Assembly (NCBI RefSeq): GCF_030283205.1
Contig: NZ_JASNWF010000026.1
Coordinates: 1-64,000 of the forward strand
From: Actinomadura opuntiae
GTDB taxonomy: Bacteria > Actinomycetota > Actinomycetes > Streptosporangiales > Streptosporangiaceae
DNA: 64,000 nt
Reading direction: 5' to 3'
Shown here: positions 24,102 to 32,603 of the stretch, in pieces
How the letters are laid out: every line of letters starts with the position of its first letter
Position numbering within the stretch: the first letter of the stretch is position 1
Notes under the pieces: generated by a model
Seen by the model: the letters and a program-made list of their open reading frames with translations, nothing else
What the model was told of the DNA's origin: nothing
Database searches by the model: none
Program-made: the position numbers and the translations under genes

Positions 24102-24535
24102 TCAGTTCGCGGGGCGGCCGATGCGCACCCGCCACAGCTCCGGCCCCGAGTCGACGTAGTCCCAGGTGAACGCGGACGGGTGCGCCAGCTCGAACTCGCG
24201 CCGCAGATGCTTGGGGTCGTGGTTGTTGACCAGCGCGAACGACTCGCCCGGCACCAGCCGCGCGAACCGGGCGAAGATCCGCGGATGCCGCTGCCCGCGC
24301 GGGATCTCCCGGACGGCGCGCCGGACGCGGGCGCGTAGAGCGCCTCGTCGGCGGCGGCGAGGTGGCGGCGCAGCTCACCGGCCAGGAACCCGGCCAGGAC
24401 CGTGTGGTCCTGGCCGGGTTCGCGTTCGGCGAGGGCGGTGAGCCGGCCGAGCAGCCGCCGGTGCACGCCCCGCACCTCCGCAGCCGAGCGGACGGCCGGG
24501 TCGGTCTCGGTGGCCTGGATGAACACGTCGCTCAT
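24102..24535 (-). pseudogene. Frameshifted hemerythrin/DUF2249 gene
   Basis: The ORF opens well, with ATG 24535 behind GGGAGGGG and the start MSDVFIQATETDP. It continues as a short helical hemerythrin-like domain to about EALYAPAS. The DUF2249 domain then appears in a different frame on the same strand (VREIPRGQRHPRIFARF, LVPGESFALVNNHDPK, TWDYVDSGPELWRVRIGRP) and stops at 24102-24104. Read straight through, the first frame turns into Ser/Arg-rich nonsense past 24290. The hemerythrin part is also shorter than usual, so a deletion with frameshift near 24300 is likely. DUF2249 and hemerythrin proteins are associated with oxygen or nitric oxide responses. A sequencing error, or two separate ORFs, cannot be excluded. 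Confidence 0.7.
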
Positions 24536-24600
24536 GGGAGCCCCTCCCGGTCACCACGATTTTCACATGTACTATTTGGAGAAACTCGGAGGGGGACGCC

Positions 24601-24639
24601 ATGACCTACGTGATCGCCGAGCGGCCGGGGCGGGGATGA
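24601..24639 (+). CDS. Leader ORF resembling a truncated ferredoxin start
   Basis: A 12-codon ORF with an excellent ribosome site (GGAGGGGG, six bases before ATG). It encodes MTYVIAERPGRG and stops in an ATGA overlap with the next gene. MTYVIAE is the characteristic N-terminus of actinobacterial 7Fe/4Fe ferredoxins, but the cysteine-rich remainder is absent. The simplest reading is the surviving start of a deleted fdxA-like gene, now acting as a leader peptide that couples translation of the regulator. A purely regulatory leader unrelated to ferredoxin is the alternative. Confidence 0.5.
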   Translation: MTYVIAERPGRG

Positions 24640-25277
24640 GGGCCGTGTCCTCCGAACGCCCCCGCCGCCGCGAGGTGCTGGACGCCCTGCGCGGCAGCGC
24701 CGCCCCGCTCGGCGTCGCCGACGTCGCCGAGCGGCTCGGCGTCCACCCCAACACCGCCCGCTTCCACCTGGACGCCCTGGTGGAGGACGGAGCGGCCGAG
24801 CGGGCCCTCGAACGGCCGTCCGGCCCCGGACGGCCCCGCACCGTCTACACGGCCCGCCCCGGCATGGACCGCGGCGGCTCGCGCGGCTACCGCCTGCTCG
24901 CGCAGATCCTGCTCAGCCGGCTCGCCGCGGCCGGACCGGCGGCGCGCGGCGAGGCCGAGCGCGCCGGCCGCGAATGGGGCCGCTACCTGGTCGACCGGCC
25001 CCCGCCGTTCGGCAGGATCAGCGCCGACGGCGCGGCCGGGCGGCTCACCGCCCTGCTCGCCGACCTCGACTTCGCCCCCGAACCCGGCGGCGACGTCATC
25101 CGGCTGCGGCACTGCCCGTTCCTGGAACTGGCCGAGGAGTACGGCCCGCTGGTCTGCGACGTCCACCTCGGCCTGATGCGGGGCGCGCTGGCCGAGCTGG
25201 ACGCGCCGCTCCAGGCCGAAGCGCTCGAACCGTTCGCCGAGCCCGACGCCTGCCTCGCCCGGCTCCGGCGCACCTGA
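24636..25277 (+). CDS. SufR-like helix-turn-helix regulator with conserved cysteines
   Basis: A 213-residue regulator of the COG2345/SufR-like type. The N-terminal winged helix is ADVAERLGVHPNTARFHLDALVED (residues 28-51), with the wing GPGRPRTVY. The C-terminal part contains CPFLELAEEYGPLVC (C160, C174) and a third cysteine, C206. The first pair matches the CPVAHVAAEFPQLC arrangement of the SufR protein in this window, so cluster or redox sensing is plausible. The start overlaps the leader ORF (ATGA) and lacks its own good ribosome site, implying coupled translation. The frameshifted hemerythrin/DUF2249 gene is divergent and may have been its target. Confidence 0.75.
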   Translation: MRAVSSERPRRREVLDALRGSAAPLGVADVAERLGVHPNTARFHLDALVEDGAAERALERPSGPGRPRTVYTARPGMDRGGSRGYRLLAQILLSRLAAAGPAARGEAERAGREWGRYLVDRPPPFGRISADGAAGRLTALLADLDFAPEPGGDVIRLRHCPFLELAEEYGPLVCDVHLGLMRGALAELDAPLQAEALEPFAEPDACLARLRRT

Positions 25278-25324
25278 CCCGCCCCGCCGACCGGCCCCTG
25301 CGAACCGACCCCCGCGAAAGGTGA

Positions 25325-25768
25325 ATGACGACCATGAACTCGACCGCGGCCGCCACGGCAGGCGCGCTGACCTTCCTGTGGCTCGGAATGGTGCTCGGAA
25401 TCTCGTTCCTGGAGGCGCCGCTGAAGTTCCGCGCGCCCGGCGTGAGCATCCCGATCGGGCTCGGCATCGGCCGCATCGTGTTCCGCGCCCTCAACCTCGT
25501 CGAGACCGCGCTGGCCGTGGCGGTCGCCGTGGCCGTCGCGGTCGGGAGCCCTCCGACCGCGGTGATCGTGCTCACCGCCGTCGCGGTGGTGCTGCTCGCC
25601 GTGCAGCTGGGCGTCGTCCGGCCCCGGCTGAACAAGCGCTCGGACCGGGTGCTGGCCGGGGAGACCGACCTGCCCCGGTCGCGCGGCCACTACGTCTACG
25701 TCGCGCTGGAGGGCGTGAAGGTGGCGCTGCTGGTGGCCCTCGGCGTCGTGGCGCTGGCGGCGGGCTGA
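25325..25768 (+). CDS. Small integral membrane protein
   Basis: A 147-residue protein with four predicted membrane segments (about 13-30, 43-60, 62-95 in two passes, and 125-146) and a polar loop NKRSDRVLAGETDLPRSRGH. The SFLEAPLKFRAPGV segment after the first helix looks conserved-family-like, but I do not recognise the family. It follows the SufR-like regulator by 47 bases on the same strand with its own AAAGGTGA site, so co-regulation is plausible. Its stop codon directly abuts the stop codon of the convergent L,D-transpeptidase gene. Confidence 0.75.
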   Translation: MTTMNSTAAATAGALTFLWLGMVLGISFLEAPLKFRAPGVSIPIGLGIGRIVFRALNLVETALAVAVAVAVAVGSPPTAVIVLTAVAVVLLAVQLGVVRPRLNKRSDRVLAGETDLPRSRGHYVYVALEGVKVALLVALGVVALAAG

Positions 25769-26974
25769 TCAGCTCATCGGGGCGCCGGTGACGGGGGCGC
25801 CGAGCGCGCTGCCCTGCAGCCACTCGTCCCACGACTTCACCCACGGCGTCGGGCCGTTGCCGAACTGCAGCTTCCGCGACGTCCCCGTCACCTTGACGAC
25901 GTCGCCCCGGTTGGTGAAGTTGTAGAACCACTTGGCGTCGGTGGGGGAGGCGTTCACGCATCCGTGGCTGACGTCCGAGACGCCCTGGTCGCCCGTCGAC
26001 CACGGCGCCGAGTGCACGAACGTCCCGCTGTAGGTCAGCCGCACGTTCCAGCTCGTCGGGATCCGGTACTCGCCCGGGTCGCCGGTCGTGGCCGAGTCCA
26101 TGACGATGTGCGCCGCCTTCTCCTGCGCGATCATCGTGCCGCTGTAGCTGTCGTGGCCGGGCTTGCCGAGGCTGACCTTCATCGTCCGCACCACCCTGCC
26201 GTTCTCGGTGACCCTGGCGCGGTGCGTGTCGTCGCTGATCGTGGTGATGTGCTTCGGGCCGACGGTGAAGCTCAGCGTGCGGTCCTTCATGCCGTACATG
26301 CCCTCGCCGGCCTTCAGCCCGGCGAGGTGCGCGATGACCTTCACCTTCTCGCCGGACGGCCAGTAGTCGCGGGGCCGGAAGTCGACCTCCCGGTCGGTGA
26401 CCCAGTACCAGGCGCCCTGCACCGGCGTGGACATCCGGACCTCCAGCGCGCGCTCCACGGCCTGCTTGCCGGCCTTGGTGCTCACCGCCTTGGACAGCAG
26501 CAGCTGCACCGGCATGCCCACGCCGACCGTCTCGCCGTCCAGCGGCGACATCCCGGTCTCCAGCTTCTTGGCGGGCGTCAGCGTGGTGAAGGTCGACGTC
26601 GTGGTGACCTTCTTGCCGTCCTCACCGCTGCCCTGCGCGGTGACCGTGTAGGTGGTGGACGGGCGCAGCGTCCACGCCGACTTCCAGGACTTGCCGTCCG
26701 GCGCCAGCTTGCCGTCGGCCTTCTGGTTCTTGCCGTAGGTGAGGGTCACGCCGGTCAGCTTGCCCTTGTCGGCCTTCACCGTGACGGGCTGGTCGGGCGC
26801 CACCTGCCTGGCGCCGGTCGCCGGGGTGATGGCCAGCTTCGGGGCGTCCGCCGCCTTGCCGCCGCCCGAACCGCCGCCCTTGCCGTCTCCGCCGCCGGAC
26901 GAGCACCCGGCGACGGAGATCGCCAGAGCCCCGATGATCGCCGTACCCGCCGTCGCGGCCCGACCCTTGCGCAT
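25769..26974 (-). CDS. L,D-transpeptidase lipoprotein (YkuD domain)
   Basis: A 401-residue cell-wall enzyme forming 3-3 peptidoglycan crosslinks outside the membrane. A lipoprotein signal (residues 1-23, lipobox ISVAGC) and a Gly/Ser/Lys linker are followed by two Ig-like domains (about 45-240). The C-terminal YkuD catalytic domain carries SHGCVNAS, with nucleophile C339 and H337. The order matches mycobacterial LdtMt2-type enzymes. ATG 26974 is chosen because GAGGAG precedes it by seven bases and it starts the lipoprotein signal; upstream in-frame ATGs are less likely. Confidence 0.92.
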   Translation of the reverse strand: MRKGRAATAGTAIIGALAISVAGCSSGGGDGKGGGSGGGKAADAPKLAITPATGARQVAPDQPVTVKADKGKLTGVTLTYGKNQKADGKLAPDGKSWKSAWTLRPSTTYTVTAQGSGEDGKKVTTTSTFTTLTPAKKLETGMSPLDGETVGVGMPVQLLLSKAVSTKAGKQAVERALEVRMSTPVQGAWYWVTDREVDFRPRDYWPSGEKVKVIAHLAGLKAGEGMYGMKDRTLSFTVGPKHITTISDDTHRARVTENGRVVRTMKVSLGKPGHDSYSGTMIAQEKAAHIVMDSATTGDPGEYRIPTSWNVRLTYSGTFVHSAPWSTGDQGVSDVSHGCVNASPTDAKWFYNFTNRGDVVKVTGTSRKLQFGNGPTPWVKSWDEWLQGSALGAPVTGAPMS

Positions 26975-27105
26975 CACCGATCTCCTCATCCTCGACACGC
27001 GGAACGTCATCGTCAGGTTATGCGCCGCCGACGGCACGGTATGCGGATGCGGGGATTTGTCATGGACTTTGCACAGGTCGGCGATCGAACCGCAAGAACC
27101 GCGGA

Positions 27106-27146
27106 GGCCGGTGCCGCGCGGCGATCCCCGCCGCGCGGCACCGGCC
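27106..27146 (-). terminator. Strong terminator of the pentose phosphate operon
   Basis: A perfect 18-bp stem (27106-27123 with 27129-27146) and the loop ATCCC lie 18 bases past the pgl stop on the minus strand. It isolates the L,D-transpeptidase gene from the metabolic operon. There is no T-run. Confidence 0.8.
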
Positions 27147-27163
27147 GCGACGTGATCAACGCC

Positions 27164-27946
27164 TCAGGGGGAGGCGATCCGCTCGATCCCGGGCGGAAGC
27201 TCCGCGGCCGCGGCCCGGTCCAGCAGGAACAGCGTGCCCTTCCGGCCGCGCGCGCCCGCGCACGGCACCTGCACCGGCCCGGCCTCCGACGACAGGCCGA
27301 GACGCACCGCCTTCGCCTTCGACTCCCCGGACGCCAGCACCCACACCTCGTGCGCGGCGCACAGCGACGGGAGCGTCAGCGACAGCCGCGTCGGCGGCGG
27401 CTTCGGGGCGCCGTGCACCGCCACCACCGGCCGCTCGTCGTACAGCGCGGGCATCTCCGGGAACAGCGACGCGACGTGCGCGTCCGGCCCGACGCCGAGC
27501 ATCAGCACGTCGAACGAGGGGACCGGGCCGTGGTCCTCGGGACGGGCGGCGGCGCGCAGCTCGGCGGCGTACCGCTCGGCGGCGGCCTCCGCGTCGTCGC
27601 CGTCCGGGCCGTCCGAGGCCGGCATCGGGTGCACCCGCGCCGGGTCGAGGTCCACGTGGTCCAGCAGCGCCGCGCGGGCGCCGGTCTCGTTGCGCTCGGG
27701 GTCGCCGGTCGGCAGGAACCGCTCGTCGCCCCACCACACGTCCAGCCGCCGCCAGTCGATGGCGTCGCGGGCGCCGGTCGCGGCGAGCGCCGCCAGCACC
27801 GCCGTGCCGACGCCGCCGCCGGTCAGCACCACCGACGCCGAGCCCCGCGCGGCCTGCGCGTCGACGATCCGCGTCACCAGCCGCGCCGCCGCGGCCTTGG
27901 CCAGCAGGTCCTGGTCGCGGTGGACGAGGACCGCCGGGGGGGTCAC
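27164..27946 (-). CDS. pgl: 6-phosphogluconolactonase
   Basis: A 260-residue cytosolic enzyme hydrolysing 6-phosphogluconolactone, the second oxidative pentose phosphate step. Family blocks are VVLTGGGVGTAVL, WWGDERFLPTGDPERN and DVLMLGVGPDAHVASLFP. The usual GGDGHTASLFP pattern appears here as GPDAHVASLFP, a mild departure. The GTG start at 27946 overlaps the opcA stop (GTGA) behind a GGGGGA stretch, so it is coupled to opcA. It is the last gene before the operon terminator. Confidence 0.92.
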   Translation of the reverse strand: MTPPAVLVHRDQDLLAKAAAARLVTRIVDAQAARGSASVVLTGGGVGTAVLAALAATGARDAIDWRRLDVWWGDERFLPTGDPERNETGARAALLDHVDLDPARVHPMPASDGPDGDDAEAAAERYAAELRAAARPEDHGPVPSFDVLMLGVGPDAHVASLFPEMPALYDERPVVAVHGAPKPPPTRLSLTLPSLCAAHEVWVLASGESKAKAVRLGLSSEAGPVQVPCAGARGRKGTLFLLDRAAAAELPPGIERIASP

Positions 27947-29049
27947 GCGTCCCCCGCGGACTTGCCGCGCGGCGCCCTCTTCCCGCCGGACGACTTCGCC
28001 GCGGACGATTTGGCCGCCGACGAGGTCGGCGCCTCGGGCAGGCCCTCCTTCGCGGCCTTCTTCTCCGCCTTCTGCGTCGCGGCGGCCTCCTGCGTGCCCG
28101 ACAACGGCTCGCTGGCCACACCCTCGTCGGAGGAGCCGCCGGTCAGGTCCTTGGCGAACCGGCCCGCCGCCTCCCGGTACACCTCGTCGGGGTCGAGACG
28201 GCGCAGCTCCTCGGCGAGCAGCTCCGACATCGGCCGGCGCATCAGCGCCACCTGCCGGTCCGGCTGGCCGGGCCGGCACAGCGTCGCGACCCGCCCGTCC
28301 GGACGGTCGATCACGATGTCGCCGCCGGTCGTCGCCAGCCGGACGCCGGTGATGCCGGGGCCCTCCGAGACCGTCCGCCCCACCGCGACGCCGAGCCGGA
28401 TCGACAGCCACGCCGCCAGCAGCTCCGCGCTCGGGCTGTCCGGCTCGGCCATCACCTCGCCGGAGACGATCTCCTCGTGGTCCTGGTCGAGCGCGGCGGC
28501 CAGCAGCGACCGCCACGACGTCAGCCGCGTCCAGGTGAAGTCGGTGTCGCCGGGGCTGTAGTTCTCCGCCAGCTGGGCCAGCGTCCCGAGCCGGTCGCGG
28601 GCCGCGTAGGCGTCGGTGATCCGCCGCGTCGCGAGCTTGCCGAGCGCGCTCTTGGACGGCGACTTCGGCACCTTGCCGCCCGGCCACCACGTCACCACCG
28701 GCGTGTCGGGCATCAGCAGCGGCACCACGACCGAGTCGGCGTGCTCGGCCAGCGGCCCGTACATCCGCAGCAGCACCGTCTCGCCCGGGCCGGTCTCGCC
28801 CATCCGGATCTCGGCGTCCAGCCGGGAGGAGTTGCCGCGCGGGTCGCGGGAGATCACCGTCAGCACCCGGCAGGGGTGCTCGCGGGCCGCCTCGGTCGCC
28901 GCGCGGACCGCGTCGTACTGCGCCGACTCGTCCGTCACGATGATCAGCGTCAGCACCATGCCGACCGCCGGGCCGCCCATCAGGTGCCGCGACTGGGTCA
29001 GCGCGTCCTGGATCTTGCGCGTGGTGGTGCCGGTGAGGTCGATGTTCAT
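27943..29049 (-). CDS. opcA: Glucose-6-phosphate dehydrogenase assembly protein OpcA
   Basis: A 368-residue OpcA protein, required in actinobacteria and cyanobacteria for active glucose-6-phosphate dehydrogenase. The opening MNIDLTGTTTRKIQDALTQS and the core PVVTWWPGGKVP, SKSALGKLATRRITDA and DTDFTWTRLTSWRSLLAAAL are typical. A C-terminal extension of about 60 residues is rich in Ala, Lys and Ser and probably disordered. Its ATG overlaps the zwf stop (ATGA) and its own stop overlaps the pgl start, so the three are translationally linked. Confidence 0.94.
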   Translation of the reverse strand: MNIDLTGTTTRKIQDALTQSRHLMGGPAVGMVLTLIIVTDESAQYDAVRAATEAAREHPCRVLTVISRDPRGNSSRLDAEIRMGETGPGETVLLRMYGPLAEHADSVVVPLLMPDTPVVTWWPGGKVPKSPSKSALGKLATRRITDAYAARDRLGTLAQLAENYSPGDTDFTWTRLTSWRSLLAAALDQDHEEIVSGEVMAEPDSPSAELLAAWLSIRLGVAVGRTVSEGPGITGVRLATTGGDIVIDRPDGRVATLCRPGQPDRQVALMRRPMSELLAEELRRLDPDEVYREAAGRFAKDLTGGSSDEGVASEPLSGTQEAAATQKAEKKAAKEGLPEAPTSSAAKSSAAKSSGGKRAPRGKSAGDA

Positions 29050-30575
29050 CAGAGCCTCCTCCAGGCGCGGCCGTCGCGCGCCATCAGCTCGTCGGCGCTG
29101 TCGGGCCCGTAGCCCCCGGACGGGTACTGGTCGAGGCCGCCGCGGCTCGCCCAGTACTCCTCGATCGGGTCGAGGATCCGCCAGGACAGCTCGACCTCCT
29201 CCTGCCGCGGGAACAGCGGCGGGTCGCCGATCAGCACGTCCAGCAGCAGCCGCTCGTAGGCCTCCGGGGACGCCTCGGTGAACGACTCGCCGTAGGCGAA
29301 GTCCATGTTCACGTCGCGGATCTCCATCGAGGTGCCCGGTACCTTCGAGCCGAACCGCACCGTGATGCCCTCGTCCGGCTGCACCCGCATCACCAGCGCG
29401 TTCTGCCCGAGCTCCTCGGTGTCGGTGTGCGAGAACGGCAGGTGCGGCGCCTGCTGGAACACCATCGCCACCTCCGTCACCCGGCGGCTGAGCCGCTTGC
29501 CGGTGCGCAGGTAGAACGGCACGCCCGCCCAGCGGCGGTTGTCGATCTCCAGCTTGACCGCCGCGTAGGTCTCGGTCCGGGAGTCGGCCGGGATGCCCTC
29601 CTCCTCCAGGTACCCCTTGACGCTCACGCCGCCCTGCCAGCCCGCCGCGTACTGGCCGCGCGCGGTGGAGGTCGTCAGGTCGCCCGGCACCCGCACCGAC
29701 GACAGGATCTTCGCCTTCTCGGTGCGGACGGCCTGGGCGCTGAACGACGTCGGCTCCTCCATCGCCGTCAGCGCCAGCAACTGCAGCAGGTGGTTCTGGA
29801 TGACGTCGCGGGCCGCGCCGATCCCGTCGTAGTAGCCCGCCCGGCCGCCGATGCCGATGTCCTCGGCCATCGTGATCTGCACATGGTCGACATAGGAGCG
29901 GTTCCAGATCGGCTCGAACATCGTGTTGGCGAACCGCATCGCCAGGATGTTCTGCACCGTCTCCTTGCCGAGGTAGTGGTCGATCCGGAAGATCGACTCC
30001 TCGGGGAAGACGCGGTGCACCGTGTCGTTCAGCTCCAGCGCCGTCTTCAGGTCGCGGCCGAACGGCTTCTCGATCACCACCCGCCGCCAGGCGCCCTCCT
30101 TGCGGTCGGCCAGCCCGCTGCGCTGCAGCTGCTCGACCACCTGCGGGAAGAACTTCGGCGGGATCGACAGGTAGAACGCGTAGTTGCCGCCGGTCCCGCG
30201 GCTCTCGTCCAGCTCCTTGACCGCCATCGACAGCGCGTCGAAGGCGCCCGGGTCGCCGAACTCGCCGGGGACGAAGTGCATGCCCTCCGACAGGTGCGTC
30301 CACACGTCCTCGCGGAACGGGGTGCGCGCGTGCGCCTTGACCGACTCGTAGGCGATCTGGCGGAAGTCCTCGTTCTCCCAGTCGCGGCGGGCGAAACCGA
30401 CCAGCGAGAAGCCCGGCGGCAGCAGCCCCCGGTTCGCCAGGTCGTAGATCGCCGGGAGCAGCTTCTTGCGCGACAGGTCCCCGGTGACCCCGAACAGCAC
30501 GAGCACACACGGCCCCGCCACCCGTGGCAGGCGCTTGTCCCGCGGGTCCCGGAGCGGATTGGCTGCGTCGGTCAC
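29049..30575 (-). CDS. zwf: Glucose-6-phosphate 1-dehydrogenase
   Basis: A 508-residue NADP-dependent dehydrogenase that commits glucose-6-phosphate to the pentose phosphate pathway. The nucleotide-binding FGVTGDLSRKKLLPAIYDL and the signature RIDHYLGKETVQN with the catalytic His/Lys are present, and length is normal. The GTG start at 30575 has GAGGGGG nine bases upstream. A 201-base gap with a hairpin separates it from the upstream Pgi-like gene, so it may also have its own promoter. Confidence 0.95.
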   Translation of the reverse strand: MTDAANPLRDPRDKRLPRVAGPCVLVLFGVTGDLSRKKLLPAIYDLANRGLLPPGFSLVGFARRDWENEDFRQIAYESVKAHARTPFREDVWTHLSEGMHFVPGEFGDPGAFDALSMAVKELDESRGTGGNYAFYLSIPPKFFPQVVEQLQRSGLADRKEGAWRRVVIEKPFGRDLKTALELNDTVHRVFPEESIFRIDHYLGKETVQNILAMRFANTMFEPIWNRSYVDHVQITMAEDIGIGGRAGYYDGIGAARDVIQNHLLQLLALTAMEEPTSFSAQAVRTEKAKILSSVRVPGDLTTSTARGQYAAGWQGGVSVKGYLEEEGIPADSRTETYAAVKLEIDNRRWAGVPFYLRTGKRLSRRVTEVAMVFQQAPHLPFSHTDTEELGQNALVMRVQPDEGITVRFGSKVPGTSMEIRDVNMDFAYGESFTEASPEAYERLLLDVLIGDPPLFPRQEEVELSWRILDPIEEYWASRGGLDQYPSGGYGPDSADELMARDGRAWRRL

Positions 30576-30723
30576 GTTGCGGCCCCCTCTTCTCGCACCT
30601 TGCCTACCCTCACTTGTACTCGCATCCGATCAGACCACGCATCCTGTGTGCATCGACCCCGTGTAATGACAGTGTCGCCTTCCTGAAGAGCCGCTTCCCC
30701 GAAAACGCGGTTTCATCGTGAAT

Positions 30724-30750
30724 CCGTCCCGGCGGGCGGCGCCGGGACGG
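30724..30750 (-). terminator. Hairpin between the Pgi-like gene and zwf
   Basis: CCGTCCCGGC (30724-30733) and GCCGGGACGG (30741-30750) form a perfect 10-bp stem with a 7-base loop, 26 bases past the Pgi-like stop on the minus strand. It may terminate or attenuate the upstream genes, leaving the zwf group with a promoter in 30576-30723 that I could not identify. Confidence 0.6.
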
Positions 30751-30776
30751 TGATGATGATCACGATCGAACCATGG

Positions 30777-32492
30777 TCACGGCCGTGGCCCGGATCCCGC
30801 CACCGCGCGCACCGCCTCGATCAGCCGGCCCGCGCCCTCCACCGGGTTGCGCAGATGCAGGCGAACCACCGGCAGCCGCCGCTGCCGCAGCGCCCGGACC
30901 TCCCCGAGCGCCCGCGCCAGCTGGAGCTTCGCCAGGCCGTACGGCCGTCCCGGCACCGGATGCGCCGCCAGCGCGTCGCCCGGCGCCGGATCGCCCGTGA
31001 TCACCAGGAACGCGCCGTTGCCGGCCCCCTCCTTGTGGATCGGCCCGGTGGCGTGCGGGTAGGCGGGACCCGGCCCGTACACGACCGGGCGTCCCGCGGC
31101 GCGCGACAGCGACGGCGCCAGGTAGCGGCCCGAGAAGTCGCCCGACAGGTACGTCAGCACCGCCAGGTAGCCGTCGGCGGGCACCGAGGCGATCAGCCCG
31201 CCCAGCACCGTCCCGAGATCGGCGCCCGACGGCCACGCGAAGTCGGCGTGCACCTCGATGTCGTCCTCGACGTACACCGGCCGCCCCGCGGGCAGCGGCC
31301 CGCCGCCGGCCGAGCGCAGCAGCGTCGCCGCGTCGTCCTCGGCCTCCTGCACCGCCGTGCCGCCCGGCTCGAACGGGTTCACGCCGAGCAGCCACCCGGC
31401 CACCGCCGTCGCGTACTCCCAGAGCAGGAACTGCGCGCCGAGCGGCGCCCACACCGAGGTGTCGGCCTCCTCCTGCGCCGCCGACCGCGGATTGATCGCG
31501 ATCCCGTGCAGGTCGGGGAAGCCACCCTTGCCGCCCGGCGGCTCGAGCACCAGCACGCCCCGGCCGCGCTTGCCGGTGCCGACCGCCAGCAGCTGGGAGA
31601 CCCAGGCGCTCAGCGCTCCGGAGCCGCCGGGCTCGCGCAGCACCACCTTGTCGCGGGTGATGCCGCCCGGCCCCTGCTGGGCGCAGCCGCCGAGGACCGC
31701 GCCGAGCAGCAGCCCCGGGTTGTCCTCGTCCTTGGCCAGCGACGGCGCCAGCGACGCCGCCTCCTCCAGCAGCCGCTCCGCGTCCGCGCCCGCCAGCACC
31801 GCCGGGACCAGCCCGTACGCCGACAGCGCGCCGAAGTGCCCCGGCAGGTACGGGTCGGTGAGCCCGATCCGGTAGCCGCACTGGCGGGCGAAGTCGTGCA
31901 GCGGGCTGCCGTGGTCGGTGATCACCAGGAACCGGCCCGCGATCTCCCGCTCCGACAGGCCCCGCTCGCGGAACGCGCCCGCGAAGATCCGCCGGTAGGC
32001 GTCGCCCTCCAGCGACACGCCCGCCTTGCTGGCCAGCACGACCAGCGTCCGGTCCAGCCGCTCCAGCGCGAACGCCAGCGCGGCGGTGTCGCTGCCGTCC
32101 AGCACGGTCAGCCCGCCCGCCGGGCCGGCGTTCGGGTCGGCGGGCGCGCCCGGAACGCCGCCCCCGCCGGCCATCGCGGGCGCGTGCGCCTCCATGATCG
32201 CCTGCGCGGCGAGGCTCTCCGCGCCCACGCCGATCAGCACGATGTGGTCGAGGCCGGAGTAGCGCGCCTCGGCGACCAGCCCGTCGATCTGCCGCAGCAG
32301 CCCGCGGGAGGCGAACGGCAGGTCGAGCCAGCCCAGCCTGCTGTGGTCGACCGCGCGCCGCCCCCACAGCCGCGGGTCCTTCGCGGCCAGCGCGCCCGGG
32401 ACGCCGCAGCCGACGAGGTAGTCCCTCGCCTGCAGCGCCGAGTCGAGCACGTCGCCGCGCGTCAGTACGTCGAATCCGGACACGCCCCCCAT
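30777..32492 (-). CDS. Pgi-like protein, divergent paralogue (possibly inactive)
   Basis: A 571-residue protein with the two-SIS-domain layout of the glucose-6-phosphate isomerase module found in TalPGI-type proteins. It is clearly related to the next gene upstream: both share LWG...RLGWL, GLDHIV/GLDRIV, PLGAQFLLWEYAT and a late HK segment. It has changed at three sites where the sister gene looks canonical: GVGAES for GAGGS (residues 88-93), GHFGAL for GRYGAL, and TGPIHKEG for TGQYHKGG. This suggests a lost or altered activity, perhaps a regulatory subunit or a new sugar-phosphate role; that is inference. The start is uncertain because no good ribosome site precedes ATG 32492. Confidence 0.75.
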   Translation of the reverse strand: MGGVSGFDVLTRGDVLDSALQARDYLVGCGVPGALAAKDPRLWGRRAVDHSRLGWLDLPFASRGLLRQIDGLVAEARYSGLDHIVLIGVGAESLAAQAIMEAHAPAMAGGGGVPGAPADPNAGPAGGLTVLDGSDTAALAFALERLDRTLVVLASKAGVSLEGDAYRRIFAGAFRERGLSEREIAGRFLVITDHGSPLHDFARQCGYRIGLTDPYLPGHFGALSAYGLVPAVLAGADAERLLEEAASLAPSLAKDEDNPGLLLGAVLGGCAQQGPGGITRDKVVLREPGGSGALSAWVSQLLAVGTGKRGRGVLVLEPPGGKGGFPDLHGIAINPRSAAQEEADTSVWAPLGAQFLLWEYATAVAGWLLGVNPFEPGGTAVQEAEDDAATLLRSAGGGPLPAGRPVYVEDDIEVHADFAWPSGADLGTVLGGLIASVPADGYLAVLTYLSGDFSGRYLAPSLSRAAGRPVVYGPGPAYPHATGPIHKEGAGNGAFLVITGDPAPGDALAAHPVPGRPYGLAKLQLARALGEVRALRQRRLPVVRLHLRNPVEGAGRLIEAVRAVAGSGPRP

Positions 32493-32603
32493 CGTTTCAG
32501 GAGAGAAAGGGCATCCGCGACCATCTCCATCGATCTTCTGCGTTCCGTTGCCGAACCGGACGCCGGTCAGCGCTTGCGCGGGGGCGCCCCCGCGCCCCCG
32601 GCG

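Noticed and set aside
27943..28020. Lys/Ala/Ser-rich tail of OpcA as a separate gene or frameshift
   Set aside because: The frame is continuous, and such low-complexity tails are common in actinobacterial OpcA.
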